Of a stretch of DNA of 64,000 bases, positions 37,226 to 45,621 are shown one piece after another (the first letter of the stretch is position 1; each line of letters opens with the position of its first letter). Under the pieces are notes generated by a model. It did no database searches and had not been told where the DNA came from. It was given only the letters and a program-made list of their open reading frames with translations. The DNA comes from JBDSKH01 sp050245915 (GTDB lineage Bacteria > Actinomycetota > Actinomycetes > Actinomycetales > Microbacteriaceae): the NCBI GenBank assembly GCA_050245915.1, contig JBFWWZ010000003.1:1-64000 (forward strand), written 5' to 3'. A program made the translations under genes and the position numbers.

Positions 37226-37780
37226 GTGACGGACCCCCGGCAGCAGCTCATCGAGTACATCTCGAGCGAAGCGGTGTTCCACGGGGACTTCACCCTGACC
37301 AGTGGCAAGAAGGCGACGTACTACGTCGATCTGCGCAAGGTCAGCCTCGACCACCGGGTCGCCCCGCTGATCGGCCAGGTCATGGTCGACCTGATCTCCG
37401 AGCTGCCCGACGTGGATGCGGTGGGCGGCCTGACCATGGGCGCCGACCCGGTCGCGGCGGCGGTGCTGCACCAGGGGGTGGCGCGCGGGCTCGCCTACGA
37501 CGCGTTCGTGGTGCGCAAGGAGCCGAAGGACCACGGGCGCGGCAAGCAGGTCGAGGGACCCGATCTGGCCGGCAAGCGCGTCGTCGTGCTGGAGGACACC
37601 TCCACCACCGGCGGGTCACCGCTGAAGGCCATCGAGGCGCTGAAGAAGGTGGGTGCCGAGGTCGTCGCGGTCGCCGTCGTCGTCGACCGGGCGACCGGTG
37701 CGCGCGAGGTCATCGAGGGCGCCGGCTACCGGTACCTCGCGGCGATCGACCTCGCGGATCTGGGGCTCGAGCCGCAATGA
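37226..37780 (+). CDS. pyrE: Orotate phosphoribosyltransferase
   Basis: 184 residues. TLTSGKKATYYVDLRKV near 24 and the PRPP loop VVVLEDTSTTGGS near 115 identify it. It makes orotidine 5'-monophosphate in pyrimidine synthesis. Its stop overlaps the start of the Pro-rich septum protein (ATGA). Confidence 0.95.
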   Translation: MTDPRQQLIEYISSEAVFHGDFTLTSGKKATYYVDLRKVSLDHRVAPLIGQVMVDLISELPDVDAVGGLTMGADPVAAAVLHQGVARGLAYDAFVVRKEPKDHGRGKQVEGPDLAGKRVVVLEDTSTTGGSPLKAIEALKKVGAEVVAVAVVVDRATGAREVIEGAGYRYLAAIDLADLGLEPQ

Positions 37781-39486
37781 CCGAGCGCGATCCGCAGCAA
37801 CCCGACGACGAGCAGGACGCGGGCGACTGGCTGGCCTCCCAGTTCGATCCCGCGGGCGAGGTGCCGAAGCTGGTCGTGCCGCCGGCTGCGCCTCCGCCTC
37901 CCGCCGCGCCGTTGCCTCCCGCCGCGCCGTTGCCTCCCGCCGTCCCGCAGCAGCCGGTCGCGCCGCCGCGGTTCGACAACCCGTTCCCGGGGATCCCCCC
38001 GTCGTCGAACCCGTACGCGCAGAACCCGCAGCAGCCTCCCGCTGCACCGCAGCCCCCGGCTCCGCAGCAGCCGCCTGCTGTTCCGCAGCCGCCGCTTCCT
38101 CCGCAGCAGCAGCAACCTGCCGCTCCGCAGGCGCCGCTTCCTCCGCAGCAGCCGCCTGCTGCTCCGCAGCCGCCGCTTCCTCCGCAGCAGCCGACCGCCC
38201 CCGCCCAGCCGACCCCGGGCGGGTTCTCGTGGGGGCTCACGCCCGGCGCGCCGCCCGCGGCACCCGCAGCTCCGCCACCCGCAGCTCCGGCTCCCGCGCC
38301 TCCCGCGGCGCCGCCGGCTCCCGCGGCTCCCGTGGCACCCCCGCCGGTGGCGGCCCCGCCCGTGGCGCCCCCGCCCGCTGCCGCCCCGCCCGCTGCGCCC
38401 GCCCCGCCGGGCACCTGGTTCGAGCCGGTGGTGCAGCATCCCGACCCTGCGCCCCTCGACCCGGCGATCGCCGGGATCCCGCCCGAGTCGCAGCCGCCCG
38501 CCGCGCCGATGCCGTTCGAGACGACGGTGCTCCCCGATGTCGCCCCGGATGCGCGCGACGCCCCGGCGTTCTGGGAGCCGGAGCCGACCCAGATGATGGA
38601 CGCCGTCGAGCTGCCGGAGCCGAAGCCCGAGCCGGCGCCCAAGCAGCCGTTCACCCGATCCGTGTTCCCCGAGGGCACCGAGCTGCTCCCGCAGCAGCCG
38701 TCCGGCGAGACGGACGGGCTGTCGGGGCTCGACTCCCTGTTCGGCGAGAGCCAGTTCCGCGAGTACTCCGACCGTCCCGACCCGAGTGAGAACCCGTTCG
38801 CGCGCCGCGCCGAGCAAGAGGCCGCCCCCGGCGCGGCTGGCGCGGGCGGAGGCAAGCCGCCGCGCGCCCCCGGCATCACCACGGTGCAGAAGGTGCTGCT
38901 CTGGGTGCTCGGCAGCGTGCTCGCGGTGATGGCGCTGATCGGGCTGTTCTTCCTCGGCATCCGGCTGCCCGACCTGCTGGGTCCGTCGCCCGCCGTCACG
39001 CCGATCGCGTCGCCCAGCCCGTCCGCGTCGCATGCCGTCGTGCTCGGACCGGTGAAACCGGGCACCTACGCATGGGACGAGCTGCTCGGCGGCGAGTGCA
39101 TCGAACCCTACGAGTCGGCGTACCAGGCGGAGTACACGGTGGTCGAGTGCACCGAGCCGCACGCCGCGCAGCTGGTGAAGACGGGCGCCATCGTGCCGGT
39201 CGCCCCGGTCACCGGCGTGTTCGACCCCGACGCGTACCCCGGTGACGAGGCGCTGCTGGCGCAGACCATCCAGCTCTGCCAGGCGCCGGGGATCTTCTCG
39301 CCGGCGGCCTCCGGCGTCACCGACGCTCAACTCACCACGGCCTACCCGACCGAGGACCAGTGGGCGGACGGCGGCCGCGCCTACTTCTGCTTCGTCACCC
39401 GGGCGTCGGGTGAGCCCCTGACGGTCGACCTCGCCCTGCCGCAGGTCGCGCCCACGCCGCCCCCTGCGGAGACCGCCGAACCTTAG
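37777..39486 (+). CDS. Pro-rich membrane protein with septum-formation domain
   Basis: 569 residues. Residues ~25-215 are almost only Pro, Ala and Gln (disordered cytoplasmic part), followed by an acidic linker, one membrane helix near 370-395 and an extracytoplasmic C-terminal domain with four Cys (GGEC, VVEC, QLC, YFC) and the pattern CTEPHAAQLV typical of the septum-formation (Septum_form) domain. A role in cell division or envelope is inferred from that family. The Pro-rich part has tandem DNA repeats. Confidence 0.8.
   Translation: MTERDPQQPDDEQDAGDWLASQFDPAGEVPKLVVPPAAPPPPAAPLPPAAPLPPAVPQQPVAPPRFDNPFPGIPPSSNPYAQNPQQPPAAPQPPAPQQPPAVPQPPLPPQQQQPAAPQAPLPPQQPPAAPQPPLPPQQPTAPAQPTPGGFSWGLTPGAPPAAPAAPPPAAPAPAPPAAPPAPAAPVAPPPVAAPPVAPPPAAAPPAAPAPPGTWFEPVVQHPDPAPLDPAIAGIPPESQPPAAPMPFETTVLPDVAPDARDAPAFWEPEPTQMMDAVELPEPKPEPAPKQPFTRSVFPEGTELLPQQPSGETDGLSGLDSLFGESQFREYSDRPDPSENPFARRAEQEAAPGAAGAGGGKPPRAPGITTVQKVLLWVLGSVLAVMALIGLFFLGIRLPDLLGPSPAVTPIASPSPSASHAVVLGPVKPGTYAWDELLGGECIEPYESAYQAEYTVVECTEPHAAQLVKTGAIVPVAPVTGVFDPDAYPGDEALLAQTIQLCQAPGIFSPAASGVTDAQLTTAYPTEDQWADGGRAYFCFVTRASGEPLTVDLALPQVAPTPPPAETAEP
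38062..38190 (+). repeat. Imperfect 39-42 bp tandem repeats (Pro/Gln-rich coding)
   Basis: The core CCGCTTCCTCCGCAGCAG recurs at 38092, 38134 and 38173, periods 42 and 39 bp, coding LPPQQ...PAAPQ units. The length is likely to vary between strains. Confidence 0.7.
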
Positions 39487-40280
39487 AGGTCGGACTCGTC
39501 GGGGCTCGAATCGACCAGCTCCCAGACGCCCTGCAGGATCTCGTCGGGCCGGAACGGGTAGCGCTCGATCTCCGCCTGGTCGCTGATCCCGGTGAGCACC
39601 AGCACGGTGTGCAGGCCCGCTTCGATGCCCGCGACGATGTCGGTGTCCATGCGGTCCCCGATCATCGCGGTGTTCTCGCTGTGGGCACCGATCTTGTTCA
39701 TCGCGGAGCGGAACATCATCGGGTTCGGCTTGCCGACCACGTACGGGTCTTTGCCGGTCGCCTTGGTGATGAGGGCGGCGATGGCGCCGGTCGCGGGCAG
39801 CACGCCGTCCGCGCTCGGCCCCGTGGCATCCGGGTTCGTCGCGATGAAGCGGGCGCCGTCGTTGATCAGCCGGATGGCCTTCGTGATCGCCTCGAACGAG
39901 TAGTTGCGTGTCTCACCCACCACCACGTAGTCGGGGGCGTTCTCGGTGAGGATGAAGCCGACCTCGTGAAGCGCGTTCGTCATCCCGGACTCGCCGATCA
40001 CGAACGCGCTGCCACCCGGGATCTGGGAGGCGCAGAAGTCGGCAGTGGCGAGCGCGCTCGTCCAGATCGACTCCTCCGGCACGTTCAGCCCCGACGCCCG
40101 CAAGCGTGCGGCGAGGTCGCGCGGCGTGAAGATCGAGTTGTTGGTCAGCACCAGGAACGGGGTGCCGCGGTCCGTCCACTGCCGGATCAGGTCCGCGGCA
40201 CCCGGCAGCGGCGAGTTCTCGTGCACCAGCACACCGTCCATGTCGGTGAGCCAGCACTCGACCTCGCCACGGTTGCTCAT
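39483..40280 (-). CDS. HAD-superfamily IIA hydrolase (NagD-like)
   Basis: 265 residues. Nucleophile motif DMDGVL at 13-18, TNNS near 46, the C2A cap, VGKPNPMMF near 185 with the catalytic Lys, and GDRMDTDI near 207. These are nucleotide or sugar phosphatases. TACGAT ends 6 nt before the ATG. Overlaps the convergent septum gene by 4 bp. Confidence 0.9.
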   Translation of the reverse strand: MSNRGEVECWLTDMDGVLVHENSPLPGAADLIRQWTDRGTPFLVLTNNSIFTPRDLAARLRASGLNVPEESIWTSALATADFCASQIPGGSAFVIGESGMTNALHEVGFILTENAPDYVVVGETRNYSFEAITKAIRLINDGARFIATNPDATGPSADGVLPATGAIAALITKATGKDPYVVGKPNPMMFRSAMNKIGAHSENTAMIGDRMDTDIVAGIEAGLHTVLVLTGISDQAEIERYPFRPDEILQGVWELVDSSPDESDL

Positions 40281-40286
40281 GGCGTC

Positions 40287-40292
40287 ATCGTA
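40287..40292 (-). promoter_or_regulatory. Leaderless -10 (TACGAT)
   Basis: Minus-strand TACGAT 6 nt before the ATG at 40280. Confidence 0.5.
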
Positions 40293-40332
40293 TCGAGCGG
40301 GGGTTTCTGGAAAGTTTCGGCTCGGTCTCGTC

Positions 40333-41181
40333 TCAGTAGAGCTCGGCCAGCAGCTCCCCGAAGAGCAGCTCGGCGTCGACCTCCACGCGCTTGCGGGTGA
40401 ACCACTCCGCGATGTTCACGCAGTCGCGGTGCAGCATCCCGACGCCGTTCGGGTTGGCGACCGCATCGACGATCTGCGGAAGGTCGATGACGACCACCCG
40501 GCCGTGGTGCACGAGCAGGTTGTACGCCGACAGGTCCCCGTGCACCAGCCCGGCACGGGTGAACAGGCGCATGGCATCGACGACCTGCTCGAGCAGCGGC
40601 CGCAGCCCGGCGGGCTCGTCGCGCGACTGCGCCAGCCGCGGCGCCGCGACCTGCCCGTCGCCGATGAACTCCATGAGCAGTTCGGTGCCGTCGACCTGCA
40701 CCGGGTAGGGCACCGGCGCACCCGCCGCGTACATGAGGCTGAGCGCCTCGAACTCGGCGGTCGCCCACATGCCCGCGGCGAAGGAGCGCCCGTAGTCGGT
40801 GCCTTTCTCCATGGCGCGCACGTCGCGGCTGCGGCGGGTGCGACGGCCCTCCTGGTACACGGCAGAGCGGTGGAAGTCGCGGTTGTCGGGTGACCGGTAC
40901 CGCTTCGCGGCCAGGATGCTGCGCCTGACCGGCGGGTCGGCCGGCGTCAGGCCGGGCTCGAATCGCTCGATCAGGTGGAGGTCCGCCTCCTTGCCGGTCT
41001 TCACGATGCCCAGTTCGGTGTCGATCGCTCCGGCGGAGGTGACGACCCAGTCCGGCCAGGGCTGCGGCCCGCGCTGGGTGGGGGTGATGGATGGCCAGGT
41101 GGACCATCGCTGATCCTCGCCGGGTTCGACCGTCGAGAAGGTGAGTGATGTCAATGGGGTGGCTTTCGAGAGGGAGGCCAC
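40333..41181 (-). CDS. RIO-type serine/threonine kinase
   Basis: About 282 residues. RIO fold: GIVKTGKEADLHLI near 56 (ATP-binding loop), catalytic LVHGDLSAYNLLV near 213 and the metal-binding IDLPQIVD near 232. Bacterial RIO kinases are of unknown substrate. The start is uncertain: GTG 41181 is used here; a TTG about 11 codons later is possible. A 20-codon ORF with a much better ribosome site ends 8 nt upstream, suggesting coupled translation. Confidence 0.85.
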   Translation of the reverse strand: MASLSKATPLTSLTFSTVEPGEDQRWSTWPSITPTQRGPQPWPDWVVTSAGAIDTELGIVKTGKEADLHLIERFEPGLTPADPPVRRSILAAKRYRSPDNRDFHRSAVYQEGRRTRRSRDVRAMEKGTDYGRSFAAGMWATAEFEALSLMYAAGAPVPYPVQVDGTELLMEFIGDGQVAAPRLAQSRDEPAGLRPLLEQVVDAMRLFTRAGLVHGDLSAYNLLVHHGRVVVIDLPQIVDAVANPNGVGMLHRDCVNIAEWFTRKRVEVDAELLFGELLAELY

Positions 41182-41189
41182 CCAGGACT

Positions 41190-41252
41190 TCAGTTCGGGG
41201 CGACCTCGGAGGAGAGGTGGTCGGCAGATGGCACGACAAAGACGGTGTTCAC
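41190..41252 (-). CDS. 20-residue leader ORF before the RIO kinase
   Basis: Encodes MNTVFVVPSADHLSSEVAPN from a GTG, with a strong AAAGGAGA site 5 nt upstream. It stops 8 nt before the proposed kinase start, which itself lacks a good ribosome site. It is a candidate leader peptide that passes ribosomes on to the kinase gene. No similarity is known to me. Confidence 0.55.
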   Translation of the reverse strand: MNTVFVVPSADHLSSEVAPN

Positions 41253-41305
41253 GACGCTCTCCTTTCTCGTGAGTGTGATGAAGGTCACGGTGGACTCCGG
41301 CGAGG

Positions 41306-42169
41306 TTACACCTCGTACACGGCCGCGGTCGAGAGCCGCTGTCGCATGACGGCCACGGCATCCGGGCTCTCGTCGACGAGCAGCACCCGCCTGCCGAGTT
41401 CGAGCGCGGCGGCGCCGGTGGTGCCGGAGCCGGCGAAGAAGTCGAGCACCAGATCTCCGGGCGCGCTGCTGGCCTGCACGATGCGACGCAGGATGCCGTG
41501 GGGCTTCTGCGTCGGATACCCGGTGCGCTCTGCCCCGTTGGTGCTCACGATGGTGTGCCACCACACGTCGGTGGGCAGTTTGCCGCGGGCCGCCTTCTCG
41601 GGGGTGACCAGTCCTGGCGCCATGTACGGCTCGCGGTCGACGGCCTCGTTGTCGAAGTGGTAGCGCGCGGGGTCTTTCACGTAGACGAGGATCGTGTCGT
41701 GCTTCGCCGGCCAGCGCCGGTTCGATTTCGCGCCGTAGTCGTACGCCCAGATCAGCTCGTTGAGAAAGCACTCCCGCCCGAACAGCGCATCGAGGGCGAC
41801 TTTCGCATAGTGCGCCTCGCGGTAGTCGAGGTGCAGGTAGAGGGTGCCGCGGTCATCCAGCAGCCGCCACGCCTCGGCCAGCCGTGGCTCGAGGAACTCC
41901 CAGTAGTCCGCGAAGGTGTCGTCGTAGCGCGTGAGTGCGCCTTTCACCGTGTCGTAGCTGCGTCCTTGGAAGCCGGTGCGGGAGCCGGCCTCGGACCTCG
42001 TCGTGGTGAGCTGCTGCAACCGCTGGGTGCGCCCGGTGTTGAACGGCGGGTCCAGGTAGATCAGCCGCACGCTCGCGTCGGGCAGGGTCGCCGTGACGGC
42101 GAGGTTGTCGCCGCGCACGATGGCGGCGTCGGGGCGGTCTCGAGCCCAGGCGTCGGCGTCCCACTTCAC
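41306..42169 (-). CDS. Site-specific DNA methyltransferase, beta class
   Basis: 287 residues. Catalytic DPPF at 40-43 comes before the SAM-binding FAGSG at 245-249, the order of beta-class amino-methyltransferases (N6-adenine or N4-cytosine). The target recognition region lies between. No restriction enzyme is next to it, so it is an orphan methylase with a likely regulatory or replication-linked role. GTG start supported by TAATGT 6 nt upstream. Confidence 0.88.
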   Translation of the reverse strand: MKWDADAWARDRPDAAIVRGDNLAVTATLPDASVRLIYLDPPFNTGRTQRLQQLTTTRSEAGSRTGFQGRSYDTVKGALTRYDDTFADYWEFLEPRLAEAWRLLDDRGTLYLHLDYREAHYAKVALDALFGRECFLNELIWAYDYGAKSNRRWPAKHDTILVYVKDPARYHFDNEAVDREPYMAPGLVTPEKAARGKLPTDVWWHTIVSTNGAERTGYPTQKPHGILRRIVQASSAPGDLVLDFFAGSGTTGAAALELGRRVLLVDESPDAVAVMRQRLSTAAVYEV

Positions 42170-42175
42170 GCGCCG

Positions 42176-42196
42176 ACATTAACAGCCTCCTACGCT
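42176..42196. promoter_or_regulatory. Divergent leaderless -10 elements (methyltransferase and TrmH)
   Basis: TAATGT on the minus strand (42176-42181), 6 nt before the GTG at 42169; TACGCT on the plus strand (42191-42196), 6 nt before the GTG at 42203. Confidence 0.6.
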
Positions 42197-42202
42197 GGGG
42201 CC

Positions 42203-42802
42203 GTGGATGAGCGCGAGATCGGCGTGGGCCCGTGGCAGGGTCCGGTGCCGGCTGATCCGCGCCTCGACCCCGAGCTGCTCGCCCACGGGGACACGCGCAA
42301 CGTCGTCGACCGTTACCGGTACTGGACGATGGACGCCATCGTCGCCGACCTCGACTCCCGCCGCAACGCGTTCGACGTCGCCATCGAGAACTGGCAGCAC
42401 GACCTCAACATCGGCAGCATCGTGCGCACCGCCAACGCGTTCCTCGCCGGGACCGTGCACATCGTGGGCCGCCGCCGCTGGAACAGGCGCGGCGCGATGG
42501 TCACCGACCGCTACCAGCACGTGATGCACCACGACACCGTCGCCGACCTCGTCGCATGGGCGGGTGCCCGCCCGATCGTCGCCGTCGACAACGTCGAGGG
42601 CAGCGTCGACGTGGTCGATGCGCCCAAGCCGGCGGACGCCATCCTGCTGTTCGGCCAGGAGGGCCCCGGCCTCACCGCGGAGGCGCTCGCCGCCGCGGAC
42701 TCCGTCGTCAGCATCCGGCAGTTCGGGTCGACGCGCAGCATCAACGCGGCGGCGGCCGCGGCGATCGTGATGCACGAGTGGGTGGTCTCGATACGTCGCT
42801 GA
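42203..42802 (+). CDS. TrmH/SpoU-family RNA methyltransferase
   Basis: 199 residues with SPOUT knot motifs: NIGSIVRTANAF near 72 (motif 1), LLFGQEGPGL near 150 (motif 2) and GSTRSINAAAAAAIVMHEW near 177 (motif 3). 2'-O-methylates rRNA or tRNA. The last residues VSIRR and the stop codon come from the palindromic element copy 4. Confidence 0.9.
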   Translation: MDEREIGVGPWQGPVPADPRLDPELLAHGDTRNVVDRYRYWTMDAIVADLDSRRNAFDVAIENWQHDLNIGSIVRTANAFLAGTVHIVGRRRWNRRGAMVTDRYQHVMHHDTVADLVAWAGARPIVAVDNVEGSVDVVDAPKPADAILLFGQEGPGLTAEALAAADSVVSIRQFGSTRSINAAAAAAIVMHEWVVSIRR

Positions 42803-42817
42803 TGCGGCTACTCGACC
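42784..42817 (-). repeat. Palindromic element, copy 4 (convergent ends)
   Basis: 34 bp, opposite orientation to copies 1-3, GGTCTCGATAC at the start and CTACTCGACC at the end, imperfect central stem. It bridges the convergent TrmH and GNAT genes and encodes both C termini in part. Confidence 0.65.
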
Positions 42818-43260
42818 GGCAGGGTTTTCTCCATGCAGACCGACGTGGGGTCGTCCACGTACTCCCCGAAGGGTGCGCAGCGCAGATACCCCGCGCGTTC
42901 GTACATGCGGATCGCGGCCACCTGCGGTTCCCCGGTCTCGAGACGCAGGGTCAGGATGCCGAGCGAGCGCGCCAGGGTCTCCACGGCATCCAGCAGCGCG
43001 GCACCCACCCCGAGCCCGCGGGCGCGATCGTGCACGAACATGCGCTTGATCTCGGCCGTGCTCTCGACCAGGGCGGCCATGCCGACGGCGGCACCGGCAT
43101 CGTCCCGCGCGACCAGCAGGGTCACGTCGTCTCGCCGGAACTCCGCCGGGTCGAGGGCGTGGTAGTTCTCGGGCGGGTAGATCGACAGGCCGTAGGCGTC
43201 GGCGGCGTCGAACAGCGCGCGCACCCCCGGATCGTCGACCCCCTCGGGCTGGATGTTCAC
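42808..43260 (-). CDS. GNAT-family N-acetyltransferase
   Basis: 150 residues. Acetyl-CoA loop RARGLGVGAALLDAV near 84-98 and MYERAGYLRC near 122 are typical. It begins at a GTG overlapping the stop of the SMR gene, so it is cotranscribed with that efflux pump. The substrate is unknown. Confidence 0.87.
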   Translation of the reverse strand: MNIQPEGVDDPGVRALFDAADAYGLSIYPPENYHALDPAEFRRDDVTLLVARDDAGAAVGMAALVESTAEIKRMFVHDRARGLGVGAALLDAVETLARSLGILTLRLETGEPQVAAIRMYERAGYLRCAPFGEYVDDPTSVCMEKTLPVE

Positions 43261-43586
43261 GCGTGCTTCGCGCCCAGCTCGAGCATGACGACGCCCCCGA
43301 TGACGAGACCCATCCCGATGATCTGCACCAGCGTGAGCGTCTCGCGGAACACCACCCAGCTGACGATCGCGACGAGCACCACACCGGCCCCCGCCCAGAT
43401 GGCGTAGGCGATGCCGAGCGGCACCTTCGCCGACAGGGTCAGCGACAGCATCCAGAACGAGAGCAGGTAGCCCACGATCACCACCGGGTACGCCCACCAG
43501 ATCGCCTTCTCGCCCGACGTGAACTTGAGGAACGAGGTGGCGACCACTTCGCTGACGATCGCGATCGCGAGATACAGATATCCCAT
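43257..43586 (-). CDS. SMR-family small multidrug transporter
   Basis: 109 residues, four membrane helices. Glu13 in IVSEVVAT is the conserved proton/substrate Glu of EmrE, QacE and SugE proteins. The W-A-G-x-G segment (YAIWAGAGVVLVAI) near 60 supports the Qac/Gdx group. Divergent from purA with 49 bp between the starts. Drug or guanidinium export cannot be decided. Confidence 0.9.
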   Translation of the reverse strand: MGYLYLAIAIVSEVVATSFLKFTSGEKAIWWAYPVVIVGYLLSFWMLSLTLSAKVPLGIAYAIWAGAGVVLVAIVSWVVFRETLTLVQIIGMGLVIGGVVMLELGAKHA

Positions 43587-43635
43587 ACGGATAGCATGGG
43601 GTGTAATCCCCGTTCCACCACCTGAGGGAGAAGCC

Positions 43636-44922
43636 ATGCCCGCGATCGTCCTCATCGGCGCCCAGTGGGGCGACGAAGGCAAGGGCAAGGCCACCGACCT
43701 GCTCGGCAGCCGCGTCGACTACGTCGTCAAGTTCAACGGCGGCAACAACGCCGGCCACACGGTCGTGGTCGGCGACGAGAAATACGCCCTGCACCTGCTG
43801 CCGTCCGGCATCCTGAGTCCCGGCGTCGTGCCCGTTATCGCGAACGGCGTCGTCGTCGACATCGAGGTGCTGTTCGACGAGCTCACCGCCCTCAGCGCCC
43901 GCGGTGTCGACGTCAGCCGGCTGCTCGTCAGCGCCAACGCGCACGTGATCACCCAGTACCACCGCACCATCGACAAGGTGACGGAGCGGTTCCTCGGCAA
44001 GAAGCAGATCGGCACCACCGGTCGCGGCATCGGGCCGACCTATGCCGACAAGATCAACCGCGTCGGCATCCGGGTGCAAGACGTGTTCGACGAGAACATC
44101 CTGCGGCAGAAGGTCGAGGGTGCCCTCGACCAGAAGAACCACCTGCTGGTGAAGGTCTACAACCGCCGCGCCATCCGGGTCGATGAGGTCGTCGACGACC
44201 TGCTCTCCTATGCCGACCGGCTGCGGCCCATGGTCGCCGACACCGGCCTGGTGCTGAACCAGGCGCTCGACGACGGCAAGACGGTGCTGTTCGAGGGCGG
44301 TCAGGCGACGATGCTGGATGTCGACCACGGCACGTACCCGTTCGTCACATCCTCGAACGCCACCAGCGGCGGCGCCGCGACCGGATCGGGTGTCGCGCCG
44401 AACCGCTTCGAGCGGGTGATCGCGGTGGTCAAGGCGTACACCACGCGCGTCGGGTCCGGCCCGTTCCCGACGGAGCTGTTCGACGACTCCGGCGAGTTCC
44501 TGCGCGCCCAGGGCTTCGAGTTCGGCACCACGACCGGGCGCCCCCGCCGAACCGGCTGGTACGACGCCCCGATCGCCCGGTACGCCGCCCGCATCAACGG
44601 CGTGACCGACTTCGTGCTCACCAAGCTCGACGTGCTCACCGGGCTCGAGAAGATCCCGGTGTGCGTGGCCTACGACGTCGACGGCACGCGTTTCGACGAG
44701 GTGCCGGTGAACCAGACCGACTTCCACCACGCCGTGCCGATCTACGAGGAGCTGCCCGGCTGGGACGAGGACATCACCGGGGCACGCGAGTTCGGCGAGC
44801 TGCCGAAGGCCGCGCAGGAGTACGTGCTCGCGCTCGAGGCGATGTCCGGCTCGCGCATGTCGGCAATCGGCGTCGGCCCCGGGCGCGACGCGATCGTGGT
44901 GCGGCACGACCTGCTCGGCTGA
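43636..44922 (+). CDS. purA: Adenylosuccinate synthetase
   Basis: 428 residues. P-loop GDEGKGK at 12-18, GGNNAGHT near 38, GTTGRGIGP near 129. Joins IMP and aspartate with GTP in AMP synthesis. The ATG has GGGAG upstream; the longer upstream frame is not used. Its stop codon TGA lies in the palindromic element copy 5. Confidence 0.97.
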   Translation: MPAIVLIGAQWGDEGKGKATDLLGSRVDYVVKFNGGNNAGHTVVVGDEKYALHLLPSGILSPGVVPVIANGVVVDIEVLFDELTALSARGVDVSRLLVSANAHVITQYHRTIDKVTERFLGKKQIGTTGRGIGPTYADKINRVGIRVQDVFDENILRQKVEGALDQKNHLLVKVYNRRAIRVDEVVDDLLSYADRLRPMVADTGLVLNQALDDGKTVLFEGGQATMLDVDHGTYPFVTSSNATSGGAATGSGVAPNRFERVIAVVKAYTTRVGSGPFPTELFDDSGEFLRAQGFEFGTTTGRPRRTGWYDAPIARYAARINGVTDFVLTKLDVLTGLEKIPVCVAYDVDGTRFDEVPVNQTDFHHAVPIYEELPGWDEDITGAREFGELPKAAQEYVLALEAMSGSRMSAIGVGPGRDAIVVRHDLLG

Positions 44923-44955
44923 TCTCGATACACCGGCTGTGCCGGCACTCGATCA
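44920..44955 (+). repeat. Palindromic element, copy 5 (convergent ends)
   Basis: 36 bp, TGATCTCGATA...CACTCGATCA with inner arms CCGGC/GCCGG. Its first three bases are the purA stop codon; it separates purA from the convergent membrane-protein array. Confidence 0.65.
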
Positions 44956-44958
44956 CCG

Positions 44959-45621
44959 CTAGCCGAGCGCGTCGAACGTCACCCAGCCGAGCCAGGCGCC
45001 GAGCACCGCGAACGGGACGGTGCTGAGCAGGGCGATGACACCATCCGCGAGGGTCGCCTCCACTTCCTGCACGTAGTCCTGCTTGCTCGGCTTGCGGCGG
45101 AACATCCGCTTCAGTCCGCCGGTGCGCACGATGAACCCCTGCTCGCGCAGATTCGTCGCGCCGATGAAGAACCGCAGCGGGCTCTGCCGGAACTCGAACA
45201 CCAGCACCGGGATCGAGAACAGCAGGAACATCGCGCCGCCGATGAAGTTCCACACCCCGCCGGCGATCACGCCGCCGACGATCGACCCGATGCCGAGCGC
45301 CCCGAACGCCAGCCCCCACGCCCAGGAGAGCAGCGGGGTGCCGAAGCCGCGCTGCAGGACCGTGCCCGCGAACACCGCGGCGAGCGTCAGGAAGATCGAC
45401 CACGGCACCACGAACACCACCGCGCGCGGGCACTCCACGGCGATGACGTACGGCCCGCCGGAGGCGCAGTAGCCCCCGAGGAACAGCACGGCGAGCGCCG
45501 CGCGCAGGAACAGCGTCGTGAAGAACGTGAACAGCAGCCACCCGCCGGCGGCGCCGGCGATGCGCCAGGCCGGGCCGTCGGTGCGACTCGGCACGGCGGC
45601 GGGACTCTGGGCCTCGCTCAC
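44959..45621 (-). CDS. Membrane protein with GGxCASGGPY motif, paralog 3
   Basis: 220 residues, about six membrane helices. The loop after the first helix reads GGYCASGGPYVIAVECP, a motif shared by the two genes upstream. A cytoplasmic basic stretch (RRKPSKQDYVQEVEA) is unique to this copy. GTG overlaps the stop of the previous gene. Family unknown; possible disulfide between the two loop Cys is inference. Confidence 0.75.
   Translation of the reverse strand: MSEAQSPAAVPSRTDGPAWRIAGAAGGWLLFTFFTTLFLRAALAVLFLGGYCASGGPYVIAVECPRAVVFVVPWSIFLTLAAVFAGTVLQRGFGTPLLSWAWGLAFGALGIGSIVGGVIAGGVWNFIGGAMFLLFSIPVLVFEFRQSPLRFFIGATNLREQGFIVRTGGLKRMFRRKPSKQDYVQEVEATLADGVIALLSTVPFAVLGAWLGWVTFDALG

Noticed and set aside
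38062..38190. Regular repeats resembling a CRISPR array
   Set aside because: The periods are 39-42 bp with no constant spacer/repeat split, and the repeats encode Pro/Gln-rich sequence in frame; no cas genes.
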